From Aquila chrysaetos chrysaetos (taxonomy: Eukaryota; Chordata; Aves; Accipitriformes; Accipitridae): a DNA stretch of 64,000 bases. Below the pieces are notes generated by a model. That model saw only the letters and a list, made by a program, of their open reading frames with translations, was not told the DNA's origin and did no database searches. The stretch spans positions 35,921,505-35,985,504 of the forward strand of contig NC_044009.1 in NCBI RefSeq assembly GCF_900496995.4, given 5' to 3'. This document shows positions 12,501-25,971 of this stretch, piece by piece. The first letter of the stretch is position 1; each line of letters begins with the position of its first letter. A program made the position numbers and the translations under genes.

Positions 12501-15500
12501 GATGGATGTACTCAGAGACTGCTGACGTGGATGACAGCAGTGCTGACTCCTCCACAGGCTCTGCAACTTGGGAGTGGCAAAGACATACTCATTTGTTGTA
12601 CTGTTATAATTCACACTGCAATGGTGTTCAGCATCCCCAGGCAAAGATCAGGACCTTTTTTAAGGGGCTTGAGGAAGGCATCAGAGAGCTGATCTTGGTT
12701 TTGGGTTTTTTTTGTGAAAAGAAGATCCCCAGACAAGGTGGAACTGTGGATGAAGGGAAATAAATTATCTGCCTGCAGGTCCCCTGGTCACAGCAGTCAC
12801 TTAGGCTACTTTGGTCCTTGGGGACACCTTGAGCCATCCTCCCCACTACCAGGAGGGGCACTCCAACCCCAGAGATCACCAGGACATGTTGCTGCAGCCC
12901 ACTGACTTCCGAGTGTATTGTGGGAGCTTGCTGCCAGCAGTGCTCCAGCAGGACAGAGTTGCAGAAGTTTGCACAGCATTTCTGTGCTGAGCTGCAGTAG
13001 CCTTGGTGTTCTTGGTGGTGTTCAGCTCTGCTGAAAACTTCAGTTCTTCACTGATTAATGTCCTGCATTCAGAGCCATCCTGGCTCCTCTTAGCTCCTTT
13101 ATCAACCTATTTCTTTTCTTCTTGCAGGTTGATGCACCATGTAGGATAGAAAGAGCAAAAGATCCTCTGCTTCAAGATCATGTTTTCTCCTGTGATGTGT
13201 CCCATGGTATTGTCCCTGCCAACGGGAAGCTGGTCTTGTGCATACGATTTCAGCCTCAGATAGTAGGAGAGCACAGTACCGACTATTTCACTATAATATC
13301 TGCTGGATGCCTCTTGCAGACTGTCCTGAAGGTGGTTGGCTCATGTAAAGGTACCACAGTGAAAGCTTTCCCTGTTTCTCCCCATTGTCATTGTCTTAGC
13401 ACTGCAGGGGAAGGGCTAGTGCTTGAGGAAGGGCTAGGGACTGTCACAGCCCTGAGTCACAGACTTACCTTCTGCTGGGATCCAGGCTGTCCCTGGTGCA
13501 CCATTTGGGGTTTATACTTGCTTGAGACAGATGTGAGACTGTTAGAAGTGAATGTCCAGCTGTTTGCTAGGACTGGTGGGTTTTCTAATGAGGTGATTCT
13601 GGTTTGGGAAGATCAGTTAAGTGCAGCAGTGGCTTGTGACATGTTGACAGAAACAGCTATGACGGGTCCAGGATCTGTCTTACATGTTGTTGTGCTAGGT
13701 CCTTCAGTGTCCCTGCACCAATATTCTGTGGACTTCGACTGGATCAATCTTGGGGAAAGTTTGATGCAGACACTGAAAATCAGCAACATCTCAGATGTCC
13801 CAGCCTATTACCAATTTGATATTGATGTCAGAGGGAGTGTCTTCTCCTTGGATCGACCCTGTGGAGTCTTGGAGGGCATAACAACACTAACACTGAAGGT
13901 GACCTTTCGACCTACTCACCCCATCAGCTATCACCGCAGAGTGGTGTGCCTTGTCCACCATCAGGTATGAGAGGCAAAGGGTGGTTTCATTGCTGTGATA
14001 GCTCAGAGGGATCTTCCAATGTAACCCATCAGAGCTGGCCTCTCTCACTTAGTAGCCCCCACAAATCTCTTCCCACTGCGTTTCCATTGACACCTGTCAG
14101 GTAATCACAGAATCATTTAGGTTGGAAAGGACCTTTCAGATCATCAAGTCAAACCACTAACCTAACAATGCCAAGTCCACCACTAAACCATGTCCCTAAG
14201 CACCACATCTACACATCTTTTAAATATCTCCAGGGATGGTGACTCTACCACTTCCCCAGGCAGCCTGTTCCAGTGCTTGACAACCCTTTTGGTGAAGAAA
14301 TTTTTCCTAATATCCAATCTAAACCTCCCCTGGCACAATTTGAGGCCATTTCCTCTTGTCCTATTGCTTGTTGCTTAGGAGAAGAGATCAACACCCACCT
14401 CACTGCAGCCTCCTTTCAGGTAGTTGTAGAAAGTGCTAGGGTCTCCCCTGAGCCTCCTTTTCTCCAGGCTAAACAACCCCAGTTTCCTCAGCTGCTCCTC
14501 ATAAGACTTGTGCTCTAGACCCTTCACCAGCTTCATTGCTCTTCTTTGGACATGCTCCAGCACCTCAGTGTCTTTGTTGTAGTGAGGGGCCCAAAACTGA
14601 ACACAGTTCAGTATCCGAGGTGTGGTCTTACCAGTGCCGAGTACAGGGGGATGATCACTTCCCTAGTCCTGCTGGCCACACTATTTCTAATACGAGCCAG
14701 GATGCTATTGGCCTTCTTGACCAGCTGGGCACACTGCTGGCTCATATTCAGCTGGCTGTCGACCAACACCCTCAGATCCTTTCCCTCCAGGCAGCTTTCC
14801 AGCCACTCTTCCCCAGGCCTGTAGCGTTGCATGGGGTTGTTGTGACCCAAGTGCAGGACCTGGGCTCTTGTTGAGCAGAATTCCCATGGTGCAGGTTCCT
14901 ATCAGCAGTAGAGGGCTGATGTGGACAGACAGTCAGTAACGTCTCTGGGTAGAGTGAGGTGCATCCTCAGTGGATCCTGTTCATTTAGGTCTCTGAATGA
15001 AATTTAGCTGCACAGCCATGCACTGAGTGCCTTCAACTTTCACTCCAGTTTCAAGAAAGTTCTTGCATCCTGTCAAGACATAAAGTAAATGGCAGTCTAA
15101 TATTGCAGATGCTAAGCCTTTCCCAGGCATGGTTTTGGAAGTGAGGTACTAGGATGGTGTAACTCTCAAAACAATCACAGAAGGGCAGTTTATTATAATC
15201 CTTTCTGGTGTTTTCCCAGGAACCCATGTATGTGGACTTTTTTGGTACCTGCCATTCAGACACAGCTAAGCCAGCCATCCTTCAGGCAAGACACCTCTCC
15301 TGGTACCGAACCAACATGGTGAGGGGACTGACCTTCTACCCCCCTGATATCCTGAGTGTGATGCTGAAGGATGGGAAGTTGCAGATGGATGAAAAGGGAG
15401 CCCTCATGCTGCCCCCCAAGGTATGAGCTGCCCTCCCTGGAATCTAAGGTGCTGTTCTCTGCAGATGTTGGGCTTCTGTTGCACAGGCCAGACAGATCTA

Positions 15501-18500
15501 GAAGGACTCGCAGGTGCCAGACTGATTTCTTTAGTATCTCTGCTGTTAATGTTCCCAGCATGCACCAATACTATCTATGTCAGTTGGGTCTTACCCAAGT
15601 TCAGCCACTAAGCCACTTTCTGGCTTTAACTCAGTCACAGTGTCTTCTTTTGCTTCATGTAGCTTCAGACTGAGCACTGGCTTACAAACAGGAGCCTCCT
15701 TGAAGCCTAGACTTGGAGATGTCCTGGGAACTGTCAATGAAGCGCATCTTGCATGTCCTATTGCTTGTGAAGGCAGTCAGGACTGTAGTGCCTGGTGCCT
15801 CCCACAGGCACACTTCCCCTGCTCACGCCGAGATGTTTCCATCCTGTAGATCCCTCAGGACAAGCCTCCCAAGGAATACTTTGAAGCCAGCTCCATGACT
15901 GAATATTTCTACGATGGTGTAAGCAGTGACCTGGCCTTGTTTCCTCCTCACATTAGTGTCAGCCCCAGGGAGTATGATTTTGGTTGCTGCGTGCCGCTCC
16001 ACAAGGTAGAACCGCTTCCTCTCTGTGTGACCAACCACACCAAAGGAATGATCACTGTTGCCTGGACTCCAAACCATGGCAGTGCCTTCCGAGTGAGCCC
16101 TGAAATCTGTGACATCCCACCTTTGAAGTCTTCAGCCTTCCGTGTTCTTTTCCAGCCCACTCAGCTCAACAGTCTCTATGCAGCAGAGCTGGAAGGTTTT
16201 GCCTCCTACAAGGTTAGTAGGAATTACTAGGACCAGTTTCCAGAGAGGGCCTGGCAAGAGGCTGCAGGCTAAAGGCTTTTGGGGGAGTTAAAATTCAAAT
16301 GGAAACTTTCATTTTGGGTTTGGCAAACTGGCATCTTTACTAACTCCTTTGGCCACTGTTTTGATACACTGGTGGGTTAAAATTTCTTCTTCACCTGTGT
16401 CCTGGCAAAGATAAATCAGCAAAGCAAGCCACAGCTCATGCATATGGACAGTTACACTTGCTCTTACCCCCAGTGAATGTGAAGTAATGTACACCGCACT
16501 GAAGGAGGAATTACTGTGGATTACTGCACTATTAGCATAGATGGGAGCCTGCACAAGGATGGTTGTTGTGGCCTGGGTGATGGGCAGTAACTTGGTTTTT
16601 GTGTCTGGCCCTCCACAAGTAAAGCTGCTGAGGGCACTCTACATCACTGCAGCCTCTCCTCCCATGTGATGTGGGATTCACATCACACAAGGCTGCAATT
16701 GCAGGTTTTAGCACCCAGAAACTTCCTGGTAGGCGAGAGACATCTTCATTACATTGTTGATTATTCTTCTTGCATTTTTCTTCCCTTCTAAGCCAGTGTG
16801 GACGATATCTGGGAGTAACCTTAGAGTCAGGAGTTTCTTAGGCTCAGGTAAAGGATAGATGATCATTTTCAGTGACTCACTGTTAAATGCTGACTTTAGC
16901 ACCTGCAAATATCTCAAACTGCACTAGGGTGTCTGTAGACCCTCCTTCCCTAAGGCAACTCTTGTAGTATCACAGAACAGCTGGGATAGGTCCTTCTGCT
17001 TGAAAGTCACTCCATAGTCTTTTGGGTCTGAAATGTAGTTATTTGGGAAAGCAGCACTCATGTTTCTCATCTGGCACCGGTCAGTTCTTCTCCCCTGAAA
17101 AAGTCAATTCCTCAGTCCCAGGGATGCCATTGAAACAAACTGCTGCTGATGATGACACATGCACTTGAAGGCACCTTGCCACACTCCCTTCCTGCATGCA
17201 CTCTGTTCTGTCTCTTGCATGCCTGCAGGTGCTGAGACACTACAGCAACATTGAGGAGGATGCCACCATCTGTCCATCCTGGTGCCTGACTGTCAGGCTG
17301 AGAGCGCACACGTATGAAGCAGAACGGGAACACTTCATCCCACAGTACATCCTGGATGTCCCCAAGGTGTGTAACTGGTTGATGTTTGGATCTTTGCAGA
17401 GATGCTCAGTGTTTACATTTGAAGTCTTTACCTTGTCTCTCATTGCACCATCCTGAGATGTGGCTTAAGTGGTTTCTGAGGGTGTGGAGACTCCTGCTTT
17501 GGTATAGAGGTAGGATGGTCTTTCTCCTGCATTATCTTCCTAGCCTCCAGTGTGTCAGGTTACACTGAGCATCTCAGCTCTGAGAGGAAAGCTGTTGGGA
17601 TCTCCTTCCTTTCTGTTTAAGTGGACATAGGCACTGACAAGGGTGCTTAGTCCCCTCCCAGGAGCCTCAGACACTCTGCATGCACTTAGGCAAATGGAGG
17701 GCAGCACACAGAATCCTCCACAGAATCCACTTATAGAAGAGAAGTGGTTGCAAGGTAGAGTGGAAGTTTTCCTGACTGTCTCTGCTGTTTCTGTAGCACA
17801 AGAAAGTATTGTTCCTATGAGGTAAAGTGAGATCTGACCCTAGGAAGTAAGAATAGTCTTGAGAACCTCTTAGAAAATCCCCTCAGCTAGTTCAGGACAT
17901 GCGGCCTGTATCTGATATGCATGAGCTGGAGCAAATTCCAGGTTTCTGAAATTCTTAATCCAGGAGGTCGCTATCCATGCAGAGACTGCAGGCCTCAGCA
18001 AGCAGCTCGCTTATTGGATAACCAAAAAGCATTGCATAACGGAAAGTAGCTTCACTGATCCCATGAGCCTATGAAAGATGAGGGCCACTGTGTGAAGGGA
18101 AAAGACCATAATTTGTATACCCTTGGGTGATTTCCTTTCTTTCTTTAAAGAGAAGTAGTTATAAACTTCTCCATGGACTCAGGATAGTGCTTGTTTGAAC
18201 CTGGAATTCAACACAGTGAAAACTTTTTCTTTAAGCTGGTTTTCTAAACCCAGTGCAAACAGCTCTCCTTGCTTGTCTCCACCAGACTTTTCCTCCTGTG
18301 GCTCCTAACACTGATACCTACTGCAGTATGCTGCTCTTGAACACGGGCACCTCTTTGATAACCTTCAGTGTGAACCAAGCTGCCTGTCCCTCTGTTTTGG
18401 TGAAGCCCTGCTCAGGACACATCATTGCAGGAGGCCACCAGATTTTCTTTCTCTTCACTCACCCAGCTAACACAGTCTCACAGCAGCATGTCCTGCCTTT

Positions 18501-21500
18501 GCAGCTGAACTCTTGTCCTGGATACACCAAGGTAGGGAGAGGGAAGTAGAAGACGGTGAGCAAAGTTTTGTTCCCTTGTAGTCTTCCCTCTTCACAGTGA
18601 CTTGTGCTGTGATCCCTGTTATATCTCCTGATGGTTAGTTTTGGTTTTTCCCTTTGGAAATAGGAATGAAAGAATATTTTCAACATTTAAGATGGGGTCA
18701 ACACTGCAGAGAGAATGTGCTTGTGGTGCCAGACATCCTGTACTCCTTGTTCCCTTGGGCTTCCATCTCCTGGAATGCACTATACTATGCTCCGGGCCCT
18801 CCTTGACAGCACAATCTGAAGTCCTTCCCCTCTTTCTTCAGACCCAGTTTGTTCTTGCTTCTCTCTTGGAAGGAGCAACATCTTTGCAAGGTCGCTCCAG
18901 AGGTAGCTGAGACTTCTGGCTAATGTCTGTTACTTTTCCCTTAATTCCACAGGAGATTGCTCTCCGGAGTTGTGGAGAGTCCCTTCTTTTGCTCTTAGAA
19001 GGTGATGGAAATCTATACTTCAAGCCTGTCTATATAGGGACCTCCTCTACACGAATGTATACGATAAAAAACTGCACAAGGCTACCCATGGTTTTCACAT
19101 GGAAGATCCATGAGTCTGACAGGAAGATCCTGTCTGTCAGCCCCACTGCAGGGATCCTCCAGCCCTATGAAGCCATGGTAAGTTCAAGTTCTACTAAAGT
19201 TGTATTTTTCTCTCTACAGGACAGCTGTGGAGTGTTTAGAGCAGAAATGTGAGGAGTGCCAATAATTAGGTCATTAACGCTAAAGTTGGAGAATACCAGT
19301 CAGTGTCTTAGCTTGGGTTGCGAGCCAGCATCTGCAGTCATGCTGGTTCCCACAATGTGGATTTGCCCAAACATGATGACATCCTTCTTGACTACAGGAC
19401 CAAACAGGCCTTAAACAGGCACTAGATCATGATACCCTCGATGACAGCAACTTTGTCATGCACCAGATGTTAACAGATGGAGGACAAATGAGAGCACGAG
19501 AAAGTTTATGATATTTTTCTGTTCTTCCACCTGTAAATTCAGGTTCTAAACTTCTACTGTATTCCTGAGTGCTTTTTGAGAGTACTGAGGAGTAGCATAT
19601 CTCCACAGCCTGGCTTTGAATATCTGAATGTGCATGCCCAATATGAACCTTTGACAGAGGCAGAGATGGTGGAGCATTGAAGTGAGAGTGTCTCCAGAGT
19701 TGTCGGTAGAGGACTAGGTTAGCTGTAGTAGAGGAAGGGGCTGTGCATTGAATGTAACCATTGTGGTGTATAGGTTTGGTTCTGGTCTGGAGCTCCTGTG
19801 AATGCTCTCCTTCCCTCTTGTGATTTCAGGCTCAGGCGTGGACTTTTACTCCTGACAAGGAGACCAAATATCTGCTGCGTGCTATGGTGTCTGTGAGGAG
19901 GAAAAGCCCAGACCCTATGTCTCCCCAAAGTGCCCGTTATGCCTTACGGATTGTTGGAGAGGGGGCTCTGGGCAACATCAGGGTAAGGAACTAGGGCCCA
20001 CTGGGTAGTAGGAGGGGTACTAGGGTGGGATAGGGGTCTTGGGCTTCCCCTTTTTGCACAATCTGTACTGGAGGCAACTAATAAGGATTTACACCAAAAT
20101 TCCCAGACGTTGCTCTCAGTGGAGATGACAGAGCTGATTCTGGCAACCTAATGGCAATGGCACGGTGTGAATGTCCTGTCAGTTCAAACGTGACCTGCCC
20201 AAATCCTCTAGGATCACTCTCAACTCCTCTGTTCCAGACTGAACTGAGCAAGTCCTTTGGCTCCTTGGGACTCCCAGCTCTCTCCTCTTCTGCTTTCAGT
20301 CCAGTTTCTAAGTGAAGTGGACCTGACTGCTAAAGTGGTGTTGCTAGCACACATCCCCCTAGCTTTCCTCCTATTATCTGCAGATCTCTGCAGCCACCCT
20401 CATTTTCAGGCACATTTCCTAAGGAACCAGAGCTAAAAAAACTAATTCTTTGTAGGTCATTGCCCAATGTCAGTCATGTTGGACGGATGGGTAGAAATGT
20501 CTTAGAGGTGTTTAGTCACTATAAATCGCATGCAAGCGGATGACTAGCCAAAAGAGAGGGGGACTTTTAATGCAGTCATGGAGGGACCAACAGATTTGCC
20601 CCAGGTGCAGCTGGCCAGCTAGTGTCCCCACAGCCCCGAATGTGCTGCATCCTACCCAACCAGCAGCCCAAATAACAGTAGGAGAGTGCCTTTGGAGGAG
20701 GGATTGAGCCCCTTGCAGCCCTGTTCCAACATATCCCGGGGCATGACAAGTCACACACAAAGCAGGGAGCCCTTTGCACCACACTGTGCATGCCAAGGGA
20801 TCAGCACGTGGTGAGATAAGTGGTGGCTATGCTCGACCTCTACGCTCGATGTGTAACAGTGACCTTTGCATGGCGGATTTGAATTCCAGGCACAAAAGGA
20901 GCACTTGGACCTTGGAAATGTTCTAGTTGGTGACCTGCAAAGCTGCAGCGTTGTACTGCTAAATGATGGGATCTGTTCCCTGAAGTACATCCTCAGCGTG
21001 GAACAACTGATCACTGGGCCTTGTGACCCCGAGGAGTTCCGCAGCGATCCGCTGGGTACTGTAAGGGATGTAGCATGGGGTGGGGGCCTTGGCTTTCCCC
21101 TCTTTTCTGCAAACTCAATCTAGCATGAACTCAGAGGTTGGGCTGCTTACTGGCTAGCTTGCACTGATTCTCTTAAGTGCCTTAAGGGATCTGTTCCTTT
21201 GCTTAGGGATTTGCTACAGGTGGACTCTTCTATCTTGCTGGAAAAAGCATAACTCAGAGCCTGACAACTGTAGTTAGACCAATTTGAAATAAGATGTGAT
21301 TTCCCAGCAGAGAAGGGAGTTAAATAAAGGAGCTTCCCAGAAGAAATGGTGGAGTGCAACACTTAGCTGCCTTTCTAGAGGAACTCCTCTGGAGAAGTCC
21401 TTGTTCTTTGCTGGCCAAAGGCAGGCTGGGTACTCCCAATGAGCTGCCTACAGTTGTAGTCTGGGAATCCCAACTTCAGCACCTGAAACTGGTCCTAATG

Positions 21501-24500
21501 ATTAGGCATGGGGTGGGGGGGCAATGGCTTGAGTGCAGGTAGGCTTAGGGAGCTGTGCGCTGAGCATGTGTGTGGTGTAAAAGAGATCAGTGATGCCAAG
21601 AACTCATACCATCTCTTTTCTCCTACAGCTCTAGAGCTGGAACACTCCAGGGGGACAATCCCCGCAAGGTCAAAAGCTTTTGTCCAAATAACAGTCAGGC
21701 CAGTCCGTCGGCTGCATTATACCTGGTCAATCAAATATGCTATTTGCACCCCCACAGGTGAGATGGGTATTTTGGGAAAATCATTCCCTCCCAACCAAGT
21801 AGAGTGTGTCATAACAGGCTGAGCTGCACAGCTCCCAGTGTATGAGTCCTGCCTGAAGAAATCCCAGTGACGAGCAATTCACCAGAGCCAGATCCTATGT
21901 GCTGTCTCCTTTTTGCTGCACCTTTGGGGGTTAGAATTATGACTGAGCCATGAGACACAGGCAGGGAGAGCTTCAAGTTTCCTGCTGCTGTGGTCACAAG
22001 ATTCCCTGCTCCTGTGCATGACCATGGCCTTTTACGATGTGTCCTGAAACATATTCTGAGAGCTTCATGCAACCAGTCCTATGCAGCTGGGGTCCTTTTT
22101 GCATATCTGGATTGGTCCCTGTATGAGAAAGAATGCAGTTGAACTAGAAAAGGTATGGAGAGGGGCAACAGGGCTGTTCAGAGGTGGGGAACAGCATTTG
22201 TACAAGAAGAGACTAGACAAGGAGTTTCCATCTTGGAAAGTGGAGAATGGCAATGCCACATGAATGGTATGGAGAAGACAAGATGTAAACAAATGTTTAT
22301 GATTTTTCAGTGTGAAAACAAGGGACACTTCATAAAATGACTAGGCTGTAGACTTAAATCAAAAAAGGGAGTTTTCACATAGTGCAGAACTAAACTGTGT
22401 AAATACACTGTTGAAAAGGATCACATTCATAGTCTTTTGGTGATCTCTAAATGCAGAAGTCAAGGTACAACGAGAAGTCAGTGGTTTAGAACTTTTCAGA
22501 AGTTGTCAAAGAAAAGACTATGTACAAGTCCTGTTCTTTCTTTCTGTCATGGATAAACCCCAGCCAGCAACTAAGCACCATGCAGCTGCTCACTCACCTC
22601 CCCCCCACCCAGTGGGATGGGGAAAAGAATCAAAAGGAAAAAGGTAAAACTCGTGCGTTGAGATAAGAACAGTTTAACAGAACAGAAAGGAAGAAACTAA
22701 CAATGATAATAATAATAGTAAAATGACAATACTAATAAAAGGATTGGAATATACAAAACAAGTGATGCACAATGAAATTGCTCACCACTCACCAACTGAT
22801 GCCCAGTTAGTTCCTAAGCAGTGATCCCCCCAGGCCAACTCCCCCCAGTTTATATACTAGGCATGATGTCACATGGTATGGAATACCCCTTTGGCTAGTT
22901 TGGGTCAGGTGCCCTGGCTGTGTCCCCTCCCAAATTCTTGTGCCCCTCCAGCCTTCTTGCTGGATGGGCATGAGAAGCTGAAAAATCCTTGACTTAGTCT
23001 AAACATTAATTGGCAACAACTGAAAACATCAGTGTGTTATCAACATTCTTCTCATACTAAATCCAAAACATAACACTATACCAGCTTCTAGAAAGAAAAT
23101 TAACTCTATCCCAGCTGAAACCAGGACACTTTCTTTGGTCTGGGTAGGGCCTTTCTCCATTTTGCTCTCCCAGACAGCTGCCCCTTAAAGTTGCATGACT
23201 ACTTTTTGGTGTTTCTTTCTCTCCCAAGCTACAGATCTTGCAAGCACAACAGAAGAGCAGCAGCCCCTCTGCTGCATTGTAGCAACAGGCGTCTACCCAA
23301 CTTTCTGCATCACTGATGCCTGTTCAGCAGGGAGTGCCAGCGGTATCAGCAAGTTGCACCTCTGGAGGCTCTTTTCCTTGGACACACTGAATGAATACTT
23401 GGAGCGAGACCCGACTCCCAATGAGCTCACCTACAGAGTTCCCACAAGGCACAGGTGAGATGAGGAAGTGGTTCAGAGGATCTTTCAGTCCCTTGCACGA
23501 GCCAGACAGAGATGCTGTGGCCATTGCCTTGTGTTGCAGCTCACTGCTGCATGGCACTCTGTTATTCCATCCTAACCACTGCAGGCAGTTGCTCGCCTCT
23601 GCTTCTCTGCTTACTCTCCTTAGAGAGGAGCTACAGAAACAAAGAATAATTTAATTGCAATGGATCTCTAAAAGTCTCTGATCTAACCCCTTGCTTAAAG
23701 CAGGGACAACAAGATCAGGTTGCTCAGGGCCTTGTCCAGTTCAATGCTGTATATCTCCAAGGATGAAGAAACCACAGCTTGTCTGGGCACCTGATTCCAG
23801 TGTTTGACCACTTCCATGGTAAAAACTTTTTTTCCTAGTATCTGATTGGAATATCTTGTGTTGCAACTTGTGCAGTTGCCATCCCTGAGCCCTTGCTTCA
23901 TAAGGCTGAACAAACCCAGGTCTCTTAGTCGCTCCTTGTAAATAATGTGCTCCAGCCCTCAACCATCTTGGTGGCCCTCCACTGGACCTGCTCCAGTATG
24001 TCAGTGACTTCCTTGTATTGGGGAGCTGAAAAGAGACTTCAGCTAAGCAGGACTCTCTTACGCCACTCACTCTCATTAGGCATATATAAAAGACTTTTTG
24101 GAGAAAATCAAAAGGCCTGCCTTACACCCAGTATCCTTTCTCCCAAAAGGTCCAAGAACATAAGGTCAGAGGAGAATTATAAGGAAGAAAACCAGTGCAG
24201 AATGACCCTTTCACTGTCATGCCCTGCCAACCCTTCCTCCTGTCTCAATTTAATCTCCTCTTTCTCTCCTGTGACCAGCACATGCCTGATCCCTCCAGTG
24301 TACACCCCTTTCCTGCTGGATTTCAACTTTGGGGCTGCCCCGATAGGCTCAGAGCCTACCCTCGTGATGCTCCTGCTGAAGAACAAGGGTGTGGTGCCTG
24401 TGGAGTGGTAAGTGGTGCTTGCTGGCTCTCAGCCTTCTTTCTGGGGTCTGTCTGGGGATATGGAAATGCTCACAGGGGCCGTGAGACGTTTGCAAATTAA

Positions 24501-25940
24501 AGGGGTGGATTTTGTACGTGCGGTTTGTGTTCTGGAGCTATGACTGAGATCTGTTGGTGGGTCTGAGTGGGGAAGGAAGCAAGGGATGGCAGACAGTTCT
24601 GCAGATCAGGCCTGATGAAATGTGATGTGTCCACCACCTGGGCTAAGCCTGGCTGGACTGAATATGCTGACCACAACCCTGGGGAAGTTGTGTGTTCCTG
24701 TTGCTGATCAGTTGACTGGTTCCCTAGGGCCTTCTTGTTTCCTTATGACCAGAAAATGGACATGGAGCACTGGGCAGAGGATGCTGAGTTCAGCCCCCAT
24801 GAGCTGCACCAGATGAGAATTCAGGATAACCAGCTCTTCAGTGTTTCCCCAAAGTCAGGGAAACTTCTTCCAGGACAGGAGGAATCAGTCCAGCTCTCAC
24901 ACAGGTGATGTCAACTACCTGTACTTCAGGGCCTCATGCTGCATGCTGCGAGAGCACATGCCCTCAGTCCCGTCTTTCCATGCCGGATCCTTTCCCTTCA
25001 CATGCTCCTTGCCCAGCAGAGACTGGGCAAGTAAAAAGTCCCTGAGGATGTCCTGTTTCTGGACCCCACAAAGCTTGTCTTCCTCAGGGGTATGTCGTTA
25101 ATGTGCTTTAACACTGCAGCGCAAGAGGCATTTAGTATGACATGCTGGGGACACTGCTCTGCCTTGACCTGACAGCTGGGGAGACAAACAAGATGTTGCA
25201 CTTCCTGTGTTTTTGACTATACAGTGATAGTTTTGTCATCTGCTATAGCTGCTAGCCCTTGTGTGCCTGTGGAGGCTATGAAGAAAGCTGAACACCTCCC
25301 CTTTCACACCAGACCTGATCTGAGAAGTACTGGTATTTCAAATGGCGTTGGCCTAGAAACTTGGGTCCCTAAATTGGTGCAGGACTAAAATCAACATTGC
25401 ATCACTCATTCGCACCCAAACACAACTGTCCCCCTCCCTCTCTCAGTGGCCCTTACGCAACAGTGACTCTTTAGCTGGGAAGTGAATTGTCTCTAATCTA
25501 CTGTGTGATCCTGATTCTATCACCCTGGGCACAAGGTTGGTTTCTAATGTTTTCCTCTCTCTCCTCTTTCACTGCTAGACATGATTTCATTGGCACTGAT
25601 CGCCTCCCTGTCCTGCTGAAGGTTTCTTATGGCCATGAGATTCTGGTAAGATAGCAGGTGTCTCTGTTTGCAGAACAGCAGCAGGTAGGAACTGAATTAA
25701 AAGGTGTTTTCCCCAGGAAGCTGCATGGTGTGCAGGGGCTGCAGCCTTCCCCAGGAATTTGCACTGGCCAGGCACTAACACAGGGCCAAGCAGAGACATA
25801 AAACCAATATCCTGACAAATTCGTGGTTCCAGCACAGTGTGATGTGGCAGTGCACTGGCAAAATGGCCCTTGGATGTAGCAACTGCTGGTTTCCCCAGCA
25901 AGAGGAGGATGATTATTATTATTATTACTATTATTGTTTT

Positions 25941-25971
<31 letters not shown>

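Larger units (their letters stand above)
6587..16212 (+). other. CFAP65: CFAP65 coding exons 1-10 (residues about 1-632)
   Basis: Exon 1 (25 codons) opens [10 protein letters not shown] and has a Cys pair pattern CCGC. Exon 2 reads [17 protein letters not shown], the first strongly conserved block. Its acceptor, CCCGAAG at 6964-6970, is weak, so this border is the least certain of the set. Exons 3-10 build successive immunoglobulin-like modules of the ASH/Hydin type, each ending in a hydrophobic strand with F-x-P. Exon 9 carries [16 protein letters not shown] and exon 10 [15 protein letters not shown], both nearly as in human. Exon 4 ends in phase 2, exon 5 in phase 1, exon 6 in phase 0 and exon 7 in phase 1; each neighbour completes the split codon correctly. 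Confidence 0.85.
17229..25645 (+). other. CFAP65: CFAP65 coding exons 11-20 (residues about 633-1184)
   Basis: The exons are 17229-17366, 18286-18531, 18953-19177, 19830-19982, 20890-21055, 21629-21757, 23229-23454, 24279-24407, 24728-24904 and 25579-25645. Strong landmarks are [19 protein letters not shown] (exon 11), [12 protein letters not shown] and [10 protein letters not shown] (exon 15), [20 protein letters not shown] (exon 17), [15 protein letters not shown] (exon 18) and [17 protein letters not shown] (exon 19). Further immunoglobulin-like modules run through this part. Introns 16 and 17 contain the solo LTR and two CR1 pieces. Confidence 0.88.

Noticed and set aside
20510-20830. Possible LTR or other element remnant in CFAP65 intron 14
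   Set aside because: The texture differs somewhat from its flanks, but I can name no family and see no terminal or target repeats.
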